A stretch of DNA of 6,674 nt from Haliea sp041746975 (GTDB lineage Bacteria > Pseudomonadota > Gammaproteobacteria > Pseudomonadales > Halieaceae), in assembly GCA_041746975.1 (NCBI GenBank), contig JBGTGB010000038.1:1-6674 (forward strand), in the 5' to 3' direction. Below the pieces are notes generated by a model. The model had not been told where the DNA came from. It ran no database searches and saw only the letters and a list, made by a program, of their open reading frames with translations. Every line of letters starts with the position of its first letter. Position 1 is the first letter of the stretch. The position numbers and the translations under genes are program-made. Shown piece by piece: positions 1 to 6,525 of the stretch.

Positions 1-7
1 CTGCCTA

Positions 8-454
8 TTACTTTTCTGTTCGGTAGGTGTCGTGACAACTCTTGCAATCGAGAACGTCCAGCATGTTCGCCAGTGCAGCCTCAGGATCAGTCTTGGAGAG
101 CTCTGCCGCCTTCGCAGTGTTCGCGGCGAAGTCGCGCATGCGCGCCGAAAAGTCAGGCCAGCTTGACCAGACCTCCGGCTTCGATCCACCACCCTGCACC
201 TTCGGCTCATAGGACTTGAGCGCGGTGGCGGCCAACAGCGCCATCGTGTCCAAATGGGCGGGAAGATTGTCGTTGGGAATCGCATACGAAACGATCTGTC
301 CCATAATCGCGGCCTGTGCATTCATCGACTTCATGATGCGCTGGCGATACTCGATGACGTCCTTGCTATTGGCAGGCGCTTCAGCCTGTGCCGCCGGCAG
401 TAGCACTGCAGCACATAGTGCTGCAACACCAATCAAGCTGCTTGCTTTACTCAT
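8..454 (-). CDS. Periplasmic class II (c556/c'-like) cytochrome c, paralogue A
   Basis: Predicted 148-residue secreted haem protein. Residues 1-24 form a signal peptide (SKAS n-region, hydrophobic core, cleavage likely after AAQA). The C-terminus carries the single haem site CKSCH (137-141), followed by DTYR. A haem site at the very C-terminus of a small helical protein is the hallmark of class II cytochromes c (cytochrome c'/c556 family). The KPEVWSSWPDF stretch (92-102) matches the conserved W..F region before the last helices. Helix 1 reads EYRQRIMKSM (35-44); Met41 or Met44 could be the sixth iron ligand, as in low-spin c556, so electron transfer is more likely than gas binding (inference). 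The start at 454 is preferred over an upstream in-frame ATG at 508 because it begins a clean signal peptide and has GGTGGAG upstream, though with a longish spacer of about 10 nt. It lies 63 bp after the secreted protein gene and probably ends the symporter operon. It is about 60% identical by eye, after the signal peptide, to the cytochrome at 2960-3406. The redox partner is unknown. Confidence 0.88.
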   Translation of the reverse strand: MSKASSLIGVAALCAAVLLPAAQAEAPANSKDVIEYRQRIMKSMNAQAAIMGQIVSYAIPNDNLPAHLDTMALLAATALKSYEPKVQGGGSKPEVWSSWPDFSARMRDFAANTAKAAELSKTDPEAALANMLDVLDCKSCHDTYRTEK

Positions 455-517
455 GGGAATTTCACTCCACCTCAATAGCCACCAGCGACTGGCGGTCGCG
501 CAAGTCACGCATCTTCG

Positions 518-1045
518 CTATCTGCGCTGGAAAACCTGGATATCCACGCAATCCGCCCCGCCCAGGTATTTCCGTGATTGCGTCATCTCCTGGCCGTCGG
601 CTGATACCGTGCGCACGAGTTCCTCGGTGATCTTGTCATCCTTCGACCAGTGTACGAACTCTACGCGGGACGGACTCACCAGCTTCCATGAAATGGCTTC
701 CCGAGTCGGTTGATCCGGCCCACCGATGGTCGCTGGATACTTCTCGCCGTCGTATCGCCAGACGTACCGGGACTCCACTGCCTTGCCCTCATGATCGATG
801 CCAGTCCAGTGGACAACCATCAGGCCCCACCCTGCATGAAAGATATGGCGTAACGAAGACCTCGGCGTCGGCTTGCAGAACTTGGACTTATTCAAGTCCA
901 TCTCCCACATGCCCTGGGTCAGGTCCTTGGGATTGGGCGGCTCCGCGGCCAGACTGCTGCCTGCCGTTAACAGCGCTGCCACGGCAACAGCAAGACACGC
1001 ACTCCGCAGAAGTGCCACGGAAAAAGGCGCGTTCAATACGTGCAT
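518..1045 (-). CDS. Small secreted beta-rich protein of unnamed family (lipocalin-like pattern)
   Basis: Predicted 175 residues with a signal peptide (about 1-34, hydrophobic core ACLAVAVAALLTAG, cleavage likely at SLAA/EPP), so a periplasmic or secreted protein. The mature part starts with a QGMWEMDLNKSKF segment (44-56), continues with alternating hydrophobic strands (MVVHWTGID, ESRYVWRYDGEKYPAT) and ends with RTVSADGQEM. This resembles a widespread set of unnamed secreted proteins with a 'G-W-LN-KSKF ... DGK-YP-TG-P ... TVS-DGK-MT' layout, probably a small beta-barrel or lipocalin-like fold; I recognise the pattern, not a function. Two cysteines (57 and 166), near the start and end of the mature domain, could form a disulfide. 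The start is well fixed: CTGGAGG sits 5 nt before ATG, and a longer in-frame reading to 1138 would run into the symporter gene and hide the signal peptide. It lies 37 bp after the symporter stop and is almost certainly co-transcribed with it. A binding or chaperone role for the transported compound is a guess. Confidence 0.85.
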   Translation of the reverse strand: MHVLNAPFSVALLRSACLAVAVAALLTAGSSLAAEPPNPKDLTQGMWEMDLNKSKFCKPTPRSSLRHIFHAGWGLMVVHWTGIDHEGKAVESRYVWRYDGEKYPATIGGPDQPTREAISWKLVSPSRVEFVHWSKDDKITEELVRTVSADGQEMTQSRKYLGGADCVDIQVFQRR

Positions 1046-1050
1046 GCTGG

Positions 1051-1057
1051 CCTCCAG
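1051..1057 (-). promoter_or_regulatory. Ribosome binding site of the secreted protein gene
   Basis: CTGGAGG on the minus strand with a 5-nt spacer before the ATG at 1045. It fixes the start at the beginning of a clean signal peptide and lies inside the 37-bp gap after the symporter, supporting translation from a shared transcript. Confidence 0.75.
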
Positions 1058-1082
1058 ACGAGTATCACACTGAAGCATGTGA

Positions 1083-2759
1083 CTACGACGCGTGTAGATC
1101 GGTTCCCTTGGTCTCAGGAAGGAGGAGCACTCCCACAACGAAAGTGAAGGAGGCCAGTATCAGCGGGTACCAGAGACCCGAGAAGATGTTCCCGGTTGCC
1201 GCAACGATCGCAAACGCCACAGCAGGCAGAAATCCGCCAAACCACCCCGTGCCAATGTGATAGGGCAGACTCATTGAAGTGTACCGCACCTTGGCCGGAA
1301 AGAGTTCGGTCAGGAACGCGGCCATCGGACCATATACCATCGCTGAAATGCTCATGATCGTGACGAGTACAAGCATCACCAAAGGAATATTCATCTTGTC
1401 GGGATCCGCGCGCAGCGGATAGCCGGCTGCGGCGATCATTGCCCCTGCCTCGCTCCCCCACGCCGTCCGACGCTCCGTGAGATCCTGATGGCTGAGTTGC
1501 TCACCGCCGAACGACTTGAGTACCTCAGTGCCTACACGAAGCTCCGCAACTGCCCCCGGCGGGGCATCGATGGTGTCGTAGGTCACTCCTGTTCGAGCGA
1601 GATAGGAACGCGCAATGTCGCAGGACGTATCGAAGCGAGCATTGCCGACCGGATCGAACTGGAAGGAACACTCCCGTGGATCGGCGTGGACCGTTACTGG
1701 AGATGATTGGATCGCTCGTGCGAGATCCGGGTTTGCGGCGGCAGTGAGTGCGTTGAACAGCGGGAAATAGGTCAATGCGGCCAGGAGGCAAGCACCGAGA
1801 ATAATGGGTTTACGGCCAACCTTGTCAGATAGCCAGCCAAAGAAGATATAGAGCGGGGTGGAGATAACTAGCGCGGACGCCACGATAATGTTCGTTAGTG
1901 CCCCATCGACTTTGAGGATGCGCTCGACAAAGAAGAGCACATAGAACTGCGCCGCATACCAGACAACTGCCTGACCCACCATCGCGCCAAATAGCGCTAT
2001 GAGAATAAGACGAAGGTTCTTCCAGTTCCCGAACGCATCCGCCCAAGGTCGAGTTGTTCTCTTTCCCTCTTCCTTCATCTTCAGATAAACCGGGCTTTCA
2101 GCCAGCTTGAGCTGAATCCACACCGTAACGACCAGCAGGAAAATGGACAGCAGGAACGGGACTCGCCAGCCCCACTCGTTGAAAGCCTCTTCTCCAACCG
2201 CCACCCGCGTCAGGAAAATTACGGCAAGGCTAAGAGCCATGCCGACCGTGGCAGTGATCTGGATCCAGCTGGTGTAGAAGCCCCTGCGTGTCGGGGCGAC
2301 ATGCTCGGCGACATAGACAGCGGCGCCTCCGTACACGCCACCCACGGAAAGTCCCTGGAGCATGCGAAGGGCGACCAGGATCCAGGCAGCCGCCACTCCG
2401 ATCTGATCATAGGTGGGCAGCAGACCGACGCCAAAGGTCGCGACCCCCATGAGCAGCAGGGTAACAAGGAACGTGTTCTTCCGGCCCCAGAGGTCCCCGA
2501 GGAATCCGAAAACAATTGCGCCGAAGGGGCGTACCGCGAAGCCCGCGGCGAACGCCAGCAGGGCCATGACAAACGCACTCGACTCATCGACGTTTGAAAA
2601 GAAGTTACGGCTGATGACGACAGCCATTGCACCGTATAGGAAGAAATCGAACCACTCGAAAACGGATGCCACCGAGGAAGCGCCGATGACCTTGAAGTTA
2701 TCCCTGTGCATCTCGCCGCTTTCGAGCGCGGTATGATGCTGTTCGCCACTCGATACCAC
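1083..2759 (-). CDS. MHS-family MFS transporter (metabolite:H+ symporter) with large periplasmic insert
   Basis: Predicted 558-residue inner-membrane symporter with twelve TM segments (about 24-50, 62-84, 95-114, 121-150, 163-184, 198-217, 250-278, 288-308, 318-341, 457-485, 497-521, 527-548). Family marks: FEWFDFFLYG in TM1 (MHS-type, Glu35/Asp38), motif A GFLGDLWGRK (85-94) in loop 2-3, its repeat GWLSDKVGRK (308-317) in loop 8-9, RMLQG in TM4, and LPETKG near the C-terminus. The MHS family includes ProP, ShiA, KgtP and citrate carriers, which move organic acids or zwitterions with protons; the substrate here cannot be named. Usual length is about 430-500 residues. The excess is a 115-residue insert (342-456) between TM9 and TM10 on the periplasmic side, with Cys364 and Cys380. 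The GTG start at 2759 is chosen because AAGGGAG lies 8 nt upstream and a candidate promoter lies just before it. The frame stays open to a GTG at 2831 (582 residues), which lacks a Shine-Dalgarno; an ATG at 2711 (542 residues) is weaker but possible. Likely first gene of a three-gene operon. Confidence 0.9.
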   Translation of the reverse strand: MVSSGEQHHTALESGEMHRDNFKVIGASSVASVFEWFDFFLYGAMAVVISRNFFSNVDESSAFVMALLAFAAGFAVRPFGAIVFGFLGDLWGRKNTFLVTLLLMGVATFGVGLLPTYDQIGVAAAWILVALRMLQGLSVGGVYGGAAVYVAEHVAPTRRGFYTSWIQITATVGMALSLAVIFLTRVAVGEEAFNEWGWRVPFLLSIFLLVVTVWIQLKLAESPVYLKMKEEGKRTTRPWADAFGNWKNLRLILIALFGAMVGQAVVWYAAQFYVLFFVERILKVDGALTNIIVASALVISTPLYIFFGWLSDKVGRKPIILGACLLAALTYFPLFNALTAAANPDLARAIQSSPVTVHADPRECSFQFDPVGNARFDTSCDIARSYLARTGVTYDTIDAPPGAVAELRVGTEVLKSFGGEQLSHQDLTERRTAWGSEAGAMIAAAGYPLRADPDKMNIPLVMLVLVTIMSISAMVYGPMAAFLTELFPAKVRYTSMSLPYHIGTGWFGGFLPAVAFAIVAATGNIFSGLWYPLILASFTFVVGVLLLPETKGTDLHAS

Positions 2760-2767
2760 TGGTTTTG

Positions 2768-2774
2768 CTCCCTT
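2768..2774 (-). promoter_or_regulatory. Ribosome binding site deciding the symporter GTG start
   Basis: AAGGGAG on the minus strand lies 8 nt before the GTG at 2759-2757. The more upstream GTG (2831) has no comparable site, and the ATG at 2711 has only a weak GCGAG close to it. This favours a 558-residue product. Confidence 0.6.
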
Positions 2775-2789
2775 GCTGCGATTGATTTT

Positions 2790-2818
2790 TTTGTAATTGT
2801 TGTTCGCGTGAGCGGCAA
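2790..2818 (-). promoter_or_regulatory. Candidate sigma-70 promoter for the symporter operon
   Basis: On the minus strand TTGCCG (2818-2813, 4 of 6 matches to the -35 consensus) is followed after exactly 17 nt by TACAAA (2795-2790, 4 of 6 to the -10). Transcription would begin around 2780-2784, leaving a leader of about 20-25 nt with a Shine-Dalgarno before the GTG at 2759. The matches are modest, but spacing and position agree with the chosen start. Confidence 0.4.
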
Positions 2819-2917
2819 TGTCGCGCAGCACAAGTCAAGCGGGATAAGCTAGCACGCCAGCCCGGTTTGACTCGGATCGCGCGCCATCTCCAAATCCGAT
2901 CCCGCACAGAAACGCAA

Positions 2918-2940
2918 GCAGCTCTCGCCTAACGAGCTGC
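2918..2940 (-). terminator. Possible terminator hairpin after cytochrome paralogue B
   Basis: An inverted repeat GCAGCTC/GAGCTGC (7-bp arms, 9-nt loop) lies about 20 nt after the cytochrome stop on the minus strand. An alternative fold gives an 8-bp stem (GCAGCTCG) with a 2-nt bulge and a 5-nt loop. The following bases (TTGCGTTTCTGT) are only partly T-rich, so termination may be weak. Its place between two units supports the call. Confidence 0.4.
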
Positions 2941-2959
2941 AGCCGGTCAGCATTCCGTC

Positions 2960-3406
2960 TTACTTGGGCTCTTCGCGATAAACATCATGGCAGCCTTTGC
3001 AGGTAAGAACATCGAGAATGTTTGACAGAGCGGCGTCCTTGCCATTTTTCTTGGCGTTCTCCGTAGCGGCTGCGGTCTTTTCGGAAAACTCATTCATTCT
3101 AGCGGCGAAGTCTGGCCAATCTTCCCAGACCTTCGGCTTTGACTCTCCTCCTGGCACTTTCTTCTTGTAAGACTCCAGTGCTGTAGATGCCAACAAAGAC
3201 AGAGCTTCGAGATGCGCGATCACGTTGTCGTTGGGAACTGCATATGAAACTATTTGGCCCAGAATAGCGGACTGATGATGCATCCCCTGCATTATGTGTT
3301 TTCGGTACTCAATGACATCTTCGTCATCGGCTTGCGCTGCCGAAGAGTGACCGATCACTATCAACATAAAAGCCGCCGCTATATTGCGTAAATAGAGTCG
3401 TGTCAT
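2960..3406 (-). CDS. Periplasmic class II (c556/c'-like) cytochrome c, paralogue B
   Basis: Predicted 148 residues, the same length as the cytochrome at 8-454. The signal peptide spans about 1-26 (core IAAAFMLIVIG, cleavage after SAAQA). The haem site CKGCH is at 136-140, followed by DVYR, giving the C-terminal placement typical of class II cytochromes c. Conserved stretches shared with the paralogue are DVIEYR, GQIVSYA.PNDN, the SKP.VW..WPDF.ARM region (89-103) and the ILDVLTCKGCH end. Met39 and Met42 in helix 1 are candidate sixth ligands, suggesting a low-spin electron-transfer protein (inference). The mature region is richer in lysine than paralogue A and the gene looks more AT-rich by eye. 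The start at 3406 is preferred to the ATG at 3418 because GGAG lies 6 nt before it; the upstream ATG overlaps that site and has no Shine-Dalgarno of its own. It is separated from the receptor by a strong terminator and from the symporter by about 200 bp, so it is probably monocistronic. The donor and acceptor proteins are unknown. Confidence 0.88.
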   Translation of the reverse strand: MTRLYLRNIAAAFMLIVIGHSSAAQADDEDVIEYRKHIMQGMHHQSAILGQIVSYAVPNDNVIAHLEALSLLASTALESYKKKVPGGESKPKVWEDWPDFAARMNEFSEKTAAATENAKKNGKDAALSNILDVLTCKGCHDVYREEPK

Positions 3407-3412
3407 CCAAGT

Positions 3413-3416
3413 CTCC
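3413..3416 (-). promoter_or_regulatory. Ribosome binding site deciding the start of cytochrome paralogue B
   Basis: GGAG on the minus strand with a 6-nt spacer before the ATG at 3406. The alternative ATG at 3418 overlaps this site and lacks a Shine-Dalgarno, so the shorter 148-residue product is preferred. Confidence 0.6.
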
Positions 3417-3507
3417 ATAACTACAATCTAAACTCTGGTGTTTACGCCTGCGTGCGCCTCTATCCAGAGACACACGGAAAGTCACCCGGGCACTTCGTGC
3501 CAATCAC

Positions 3508-3541
3508 AGAAAGAAATGAGGGGGTGAAGCCACCCCCTCAT
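3508..3541 (-). terminator. Strong intrinsic terminator after the TonB-dependent receptor
   Basis: On the minus strand, 9 nt after the receptor stop codon, an 11-bp perfect stem (arms 3531-3541 and 3516-3526, mostly G:C) closes a 4-nt GCTT loop. It is followed by a T-rich run, TTTCTTTCT. Stem strength, short loop, T tract and position all fit a rho-independent terminator. It should separate the receptor from the cytochrome gene that follows. Confidence 0.9.
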
Positions 3542-3550
3542 CGTTCAACC

Positions 3551-6439
3551 TTACATCCTCAAACGCACGCCGACTCGGTACATTCTACCCAGCAGGTCAT
3601 AGCCGGTCTGGCCACGGGAAAGCGGAGAGACATAGGTAAAGTCGGTCGGTCCCTGAGGAACGATACCGGGATCCTCGTTCAGGAGATTCCTGACATTCAA
3701 AAACACCTCAAGCCGCGAAGCCGAACCTATGTCAAATGCATACGCAAGAGAAGCATCGAGGTAAAAGTACCCATCCAGGCTATTGTCTTCAATAAGGTCA
3801 CCACCATTTGTCGGCCGCGGTGGGCACGACGATAGGCATACGATGTTTCGATTATCGATGACCTGCGAGGCCTGCGCACGAGCGATCAACGATGCGCGCA
3901 GCGCTTCGTTCTTATAGTTGATTGAAGCTATGGCACCCCATTCGGCAGGGCCGTTGAGGCGCTGACCACCATGGCCAAGCGTATCGATCGGGCCGGCACC
4001 AAGCCCATCATCTACTTCACTCTCAAGATAGTGGGTACCGCGAACGTTGAAGCTCAGTTCCCCGGGCCACGATGAATTCAGCGATTCTGCAGACATGGAG
4101 TAAGTTGCTTCGAAATCGATACCGCTTATCGTCTGAGATGCCAGATTGAATGGGGTCTGAATCAACTCGATGATTACCCCATTGCTATCGCGGACGATGT
4201 TATTGCAGAACTCAGTGCGGCCTTGAAAGCAAAATTGTAAGACCTGATCGTCGTTCGCACCGCCGATAGCTTCTTCCACCTTAATGTTCCAATAATCGAC
4301 GGAAGCGCGCAGCCCAGGGAGAAATTCCGGCGAGAATACCAGGCCGACCTCAAATGTTTCCGATTCTTCCGGCGTCAAATTCGGGTTGCCTCTATTGCGG
4401 CCGAAAAACTGCGGAATCGTGTTGGTAAACGGATCGAATGCCGATCTGAAGCCCGAGTTAACGTTCGTGAATAGCTCCAGAAAATTCGGTGCGCGTATAT
4501 CTCGCGAGAACGTCGAGCGCAGGCTGAGTTGCGATATGGGCGCAAATACCACGCCCACCTTCCAAGTCGTGACGTCACCTGCCTGGCTGTAGTCGGTGTA
4601 ACGAGCAGCCGCATTCAAATCGAGTGTCTGAGCCAGCGGCACAACGGCTTCGATGGCAAACTCTTTAACGTCAATTGTGGCATCAAAAGCCTGGAAGTTT
4701 CCCGAAAACCAGTTACCCGAGTTTGCATCTGGCTTCGCACTCGCTTCTTCGTCTCGATACTCCAGGTTAAACGCAAGGGACACAGGACCCGCCCACGTAT
4801 TGAATGCCTGACCCGTCACTGATGCAGAATAGACCTTTTGAACGAGATTCTCGTCGACGCTCGCGGTTCCAGTAACGTACTGGATAGCTGCCAGATAGGA
4901 TTCACCACGATTCGTCCCGTTGACTCCAGTACCTAATGGGTTCCATGGGACGCAGCGCTCGGCCGGGTTTGTCAGCTGGACGCGGCAAATGGTGGTCCCA
5001 TTCGGGCCGACAACAGCGTCCACGGCTTTTGCGTACTCTGCGCGTCTCATGTTGCCACTGATTTCGTTTCGCGAGTCAGTTTCCCCGTGCTGAAAGTAAA
5101 CGTTCCAGGTCCACTCCGAATTGAATGCGTCAAACAGACCGTCTGCACCGAGCACAATCCGGTCTGTCTGTCGCCGCGTCAGGTTTTCGGTACCCGGCAA
5201 ATCGTAGTTCATACTACCAATTCGAAACGAGGCGACACCCAATGCATCCATTCGCTGCTGAACCGTGTCTGGAATAAATGGGTTTCCCGACAGGATCGTC
5301 GGACCATTGCCAGCCTGGAACGCTGGCCACGGCAGCGTGTGGGTTGTGGTCTTCGATGACGCCAGCTGAGCAAAAACCGTGACACCATCGGTCAGGTTGA
5401 AGCTTGCTCGGCCAAAGACGTTTTCCCGCTTCACTTCTGGGTGAAGGCTACCGGCTCGATCATGACGGATTTCACTCGCCCTCCAATCTCCGCCCTGCAT
5501 CCAGGGATCATTAGTGATTGGACCGTAGTTAAACTGAAAAGGAACGCCGCCCTCACCAAACGCGGTACCACGTAACGGCCCGGACACGATAATGCCACCA
5601 GGGGTCGCATTGCTGAGCGCTATCTCCGGCCGAACCAGCAATCGCGGCTGTCCATTGCTCGCGGTGTAGTTAGGATTGACCATGATGCCCCAGCCGCCGC
5701 GATTCCACTCACGGTTGCCGGCACCGGGTTGAATGCCGTCCGAATCGGCAATCTCGCCACTTAACAAGATATGGCCACGATCGTTGGCGAATGGAAAGCC
5801 GCCGGCGACGTTAAAGAGATAGTTCGCTGCGTCCCCGTAGTCACTAATGCCGTAGGACGCCTCACTTTTCAGCCCTGTAAACGTTCGGTCAAGAACAAAG
5901 TTTGTCACGCCCGCTACAGCATCCGATCCATAAACCGCGGAGGCACCACCCGTGACTACATCAACACGCGATATGAGTTGTGTCGGAAAGTTATTCGTAT
6001 CGACTGAACCATTCAGCAACGAGGGTACGGAACGCTGGCCATCGAGCAGCGTCAATGTTCGTGTTGGCCCCAAGCCTCTGAGGCTTAGGACATTGGTACC
6101 TTGTGTACCTGCGCTTGTACCCCGGGACGATCCTTCCGGAGTCTGGCTTACCTGGAACACGGGCTGCATGTTAAGGGTATCGGCGACGTTACCAGTCGAA
6201 GACTGTGTTTGGAGGTCGTCAATACCTATTACAGTCAGGGGGGTTGGTGCCTCGTAACCGTCACGGACAATGCGCGTGCCGGTAACAGTCACTTCCTCCA
6301 AGGACTGCTGGGCAGCTGCTGACTGCATCAGACTGCATGAGACAGCGACGACGCCAAGTGTTGGCAATACTTTGAATGATCCAGAAGCCGTTCGCCAACG
6401 ACCGATGAACAGTGGTTGGACCAAGTCTGACTTAACCAT
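3551..6439 (-). CDS. TonB-dependent outer-membrane receptor
   Basis: Predicted 962-residue outer-membrane receptor driven by TonB-ExbBD. A long n-region (1-24) leads into a hydrophobic core, with cleavage near SAAAQ (about 43-44). A TonB-box-like EEVTVTGTRI (48-57) opens the plug (about 58-185), which contains LSLRGLGPTRTLTLLDGQR (118-136) and the conserved VDVVTGGASAVYGSDAVAG (159-177). The beta-barrel follows, with the family motifs SRDIRAPNFLELF (645-657), NPNLTPEESETFEVGL (685-700), GIDFEATY (773-780) and LNVRNLLNEDP (914-924). The last residues are YRVGVRLRM; the end is Met rather than the usual Phe, though the alternating pattern of a final strand is kept. Closely spaced cysteines at 485/496, 737/745 and 868/872 probably form disulfides in surface loops. 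Length is normal for large proteobacterial receptors of the type often found beside catabolic genes. GGGGGGAG lies just before the ATG. The gene is followed directly by an intrinsic terminator. The substrate is not readable from the sequence; no Fur-box-like site was seen upstream, so a siderophore is not favoured. Confidence 0.95.
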   Translation of the reverse strand: MVKSDLVQPLFIGRWRTASGSFKVLPTLGVVAVSCSLMQSAAAQQSLEEVTVTGTRIVRDGYEAPTPLTVIGIDDLQTQSSTGNVADTLNMQPVFQVSQTPEGSSRGTSAGTQGTNVLSLRGLGPTRTLTLLDGQRSVPSLLNGSVDTNNFPTQLISRVDVVTGGASAVYGSDAVAGVTNFVLDRTFTGLKSEASYGISDYGDAANYLFNVAGGFPFANDRGHILLSGEIADSDGIQPGAGNREWNRGGWGIMVNPNYTASNGQPRLLVRPEIALSNATPGGIIVSGPLRGTAFGEGGVPFQFNYGPITNDPWMQGGDWRASEIRHDRAGSLHPEVKRENVFGRASFNLTDGVTVFAQLASSKTTTHTLPWPAFQAGNGPTILSGNPFIPDTVQQRMDALGVASFRIGSMNYDLPGTENLTRRQTDRIVLGADGLFDAFNSEWTWNVYFQHGETDSRNEISGNMRRAEYAKAVDAVVGPNGTTICRVQLTNPAERCVPWNPLGTGVNGTNRGESYLAAIQYVTGTASVDENLVQKVYSASVTGQAFNTWAGPVSLAFNLEYRDEEASAKPDANSGNWFSGNFQAFDATIDVKEFAIEAVVPLAQTLDLNAAARYTDYSQAGDVTTWKVGVVFAPISQLSLRSTFSRDIRAPNFLELFTNVNSGFRSAFDPFTNTIPQFFGRNRGNPNLTPEESETFEVGLVFSPEFLPGLRASVDYWNIKVEEAIGGANDDQVLQFCFQGRTEFCNNIVRDSNGVIIELIQTPFNLASQTISGIDFEATYSMSAESLNSSWPGELSFNVRGTHYLESEVDDGLGAGPIDTLGHGGQRLNGPAEWGAIASINYKNEALRASLIARAQASQVIDNRNIVCLSSCPPRPTNGGDLIEDNSLDGYFYLDASLAYAFDIGSASRLEVFLNVRNLLNEDPGIVPQGPTDFTYVSPLSRGQTGYDLLGRMYRVGVRLRM

Positions 6440-6442
6440 TTA

Positions 6443-6450
6443 CTCCCCCC
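6443..6450 (-). promoter_or_regulatory. Ribosome binding site of the TonB-dependent receptor
   Basis: GGGGGGAG on the minus strand ends 3 nt before the ATG at 6439; the G-run core is 5 nt or more away. It is an unusually G-rich but plausible Shine-Dalgarno and supports the start used, which gives a long n-region in the signal peptide. Confidence 0.65.
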
Positions 6451-6525
6451 TTTGATTCGTATTTCTATCGGGCACAAGCCCAAGCTCGCTTCAGACGCGC
6501 AGCACTGAAACTTGAAAACATTCTT

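Noticed and set aside
485..499. GCGAC/GTCGC inverted repeat in the gap before cytochrome A
   Set aside because: A 5-bp stem with no T-run; too weak for a terminator, and the genes look co-transcribed.
216..1260. Open frames on the plus strand (216-713, 388-630, 688-1260) opposite the secreted protein and cytochrome genes
   Set aside because: They are antisense to well-supported genes with signal peptides and a haem motif, overlap one another, and have no domain-like composition.
2874..2902. Inverted repeat GGATCG/CGATCC with a 17-nt gap upstream of the symporter
   Set aside because: Arms of 6 bp with a long gap are expected by chance at this GC content; no further support as an operator.
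3489..3501. Small hairpin GGCAC-TTC-GTGCC between the receptor and cytochrome B
   Set aside because: Only a 5-bp stem with no T tract or conserved motif; it may be chance or an accessory to the stronger neighbouring terminator.
3452..3835. 127-residue plus-strand frame over the receptor C-terminus and terminator
   Set aside because: It runs through the terminator stem and is antisense to the conserved end of the receptor barrel.
6335..6337. Cys35 in the receptor signal region as a lipoprotein cleavage site
   Set aside because: The preceding residues (A-V-S) lack the Leu-type residue at -3 of a lipobox, and a better signal-peptidase site follows at SAAAQ.
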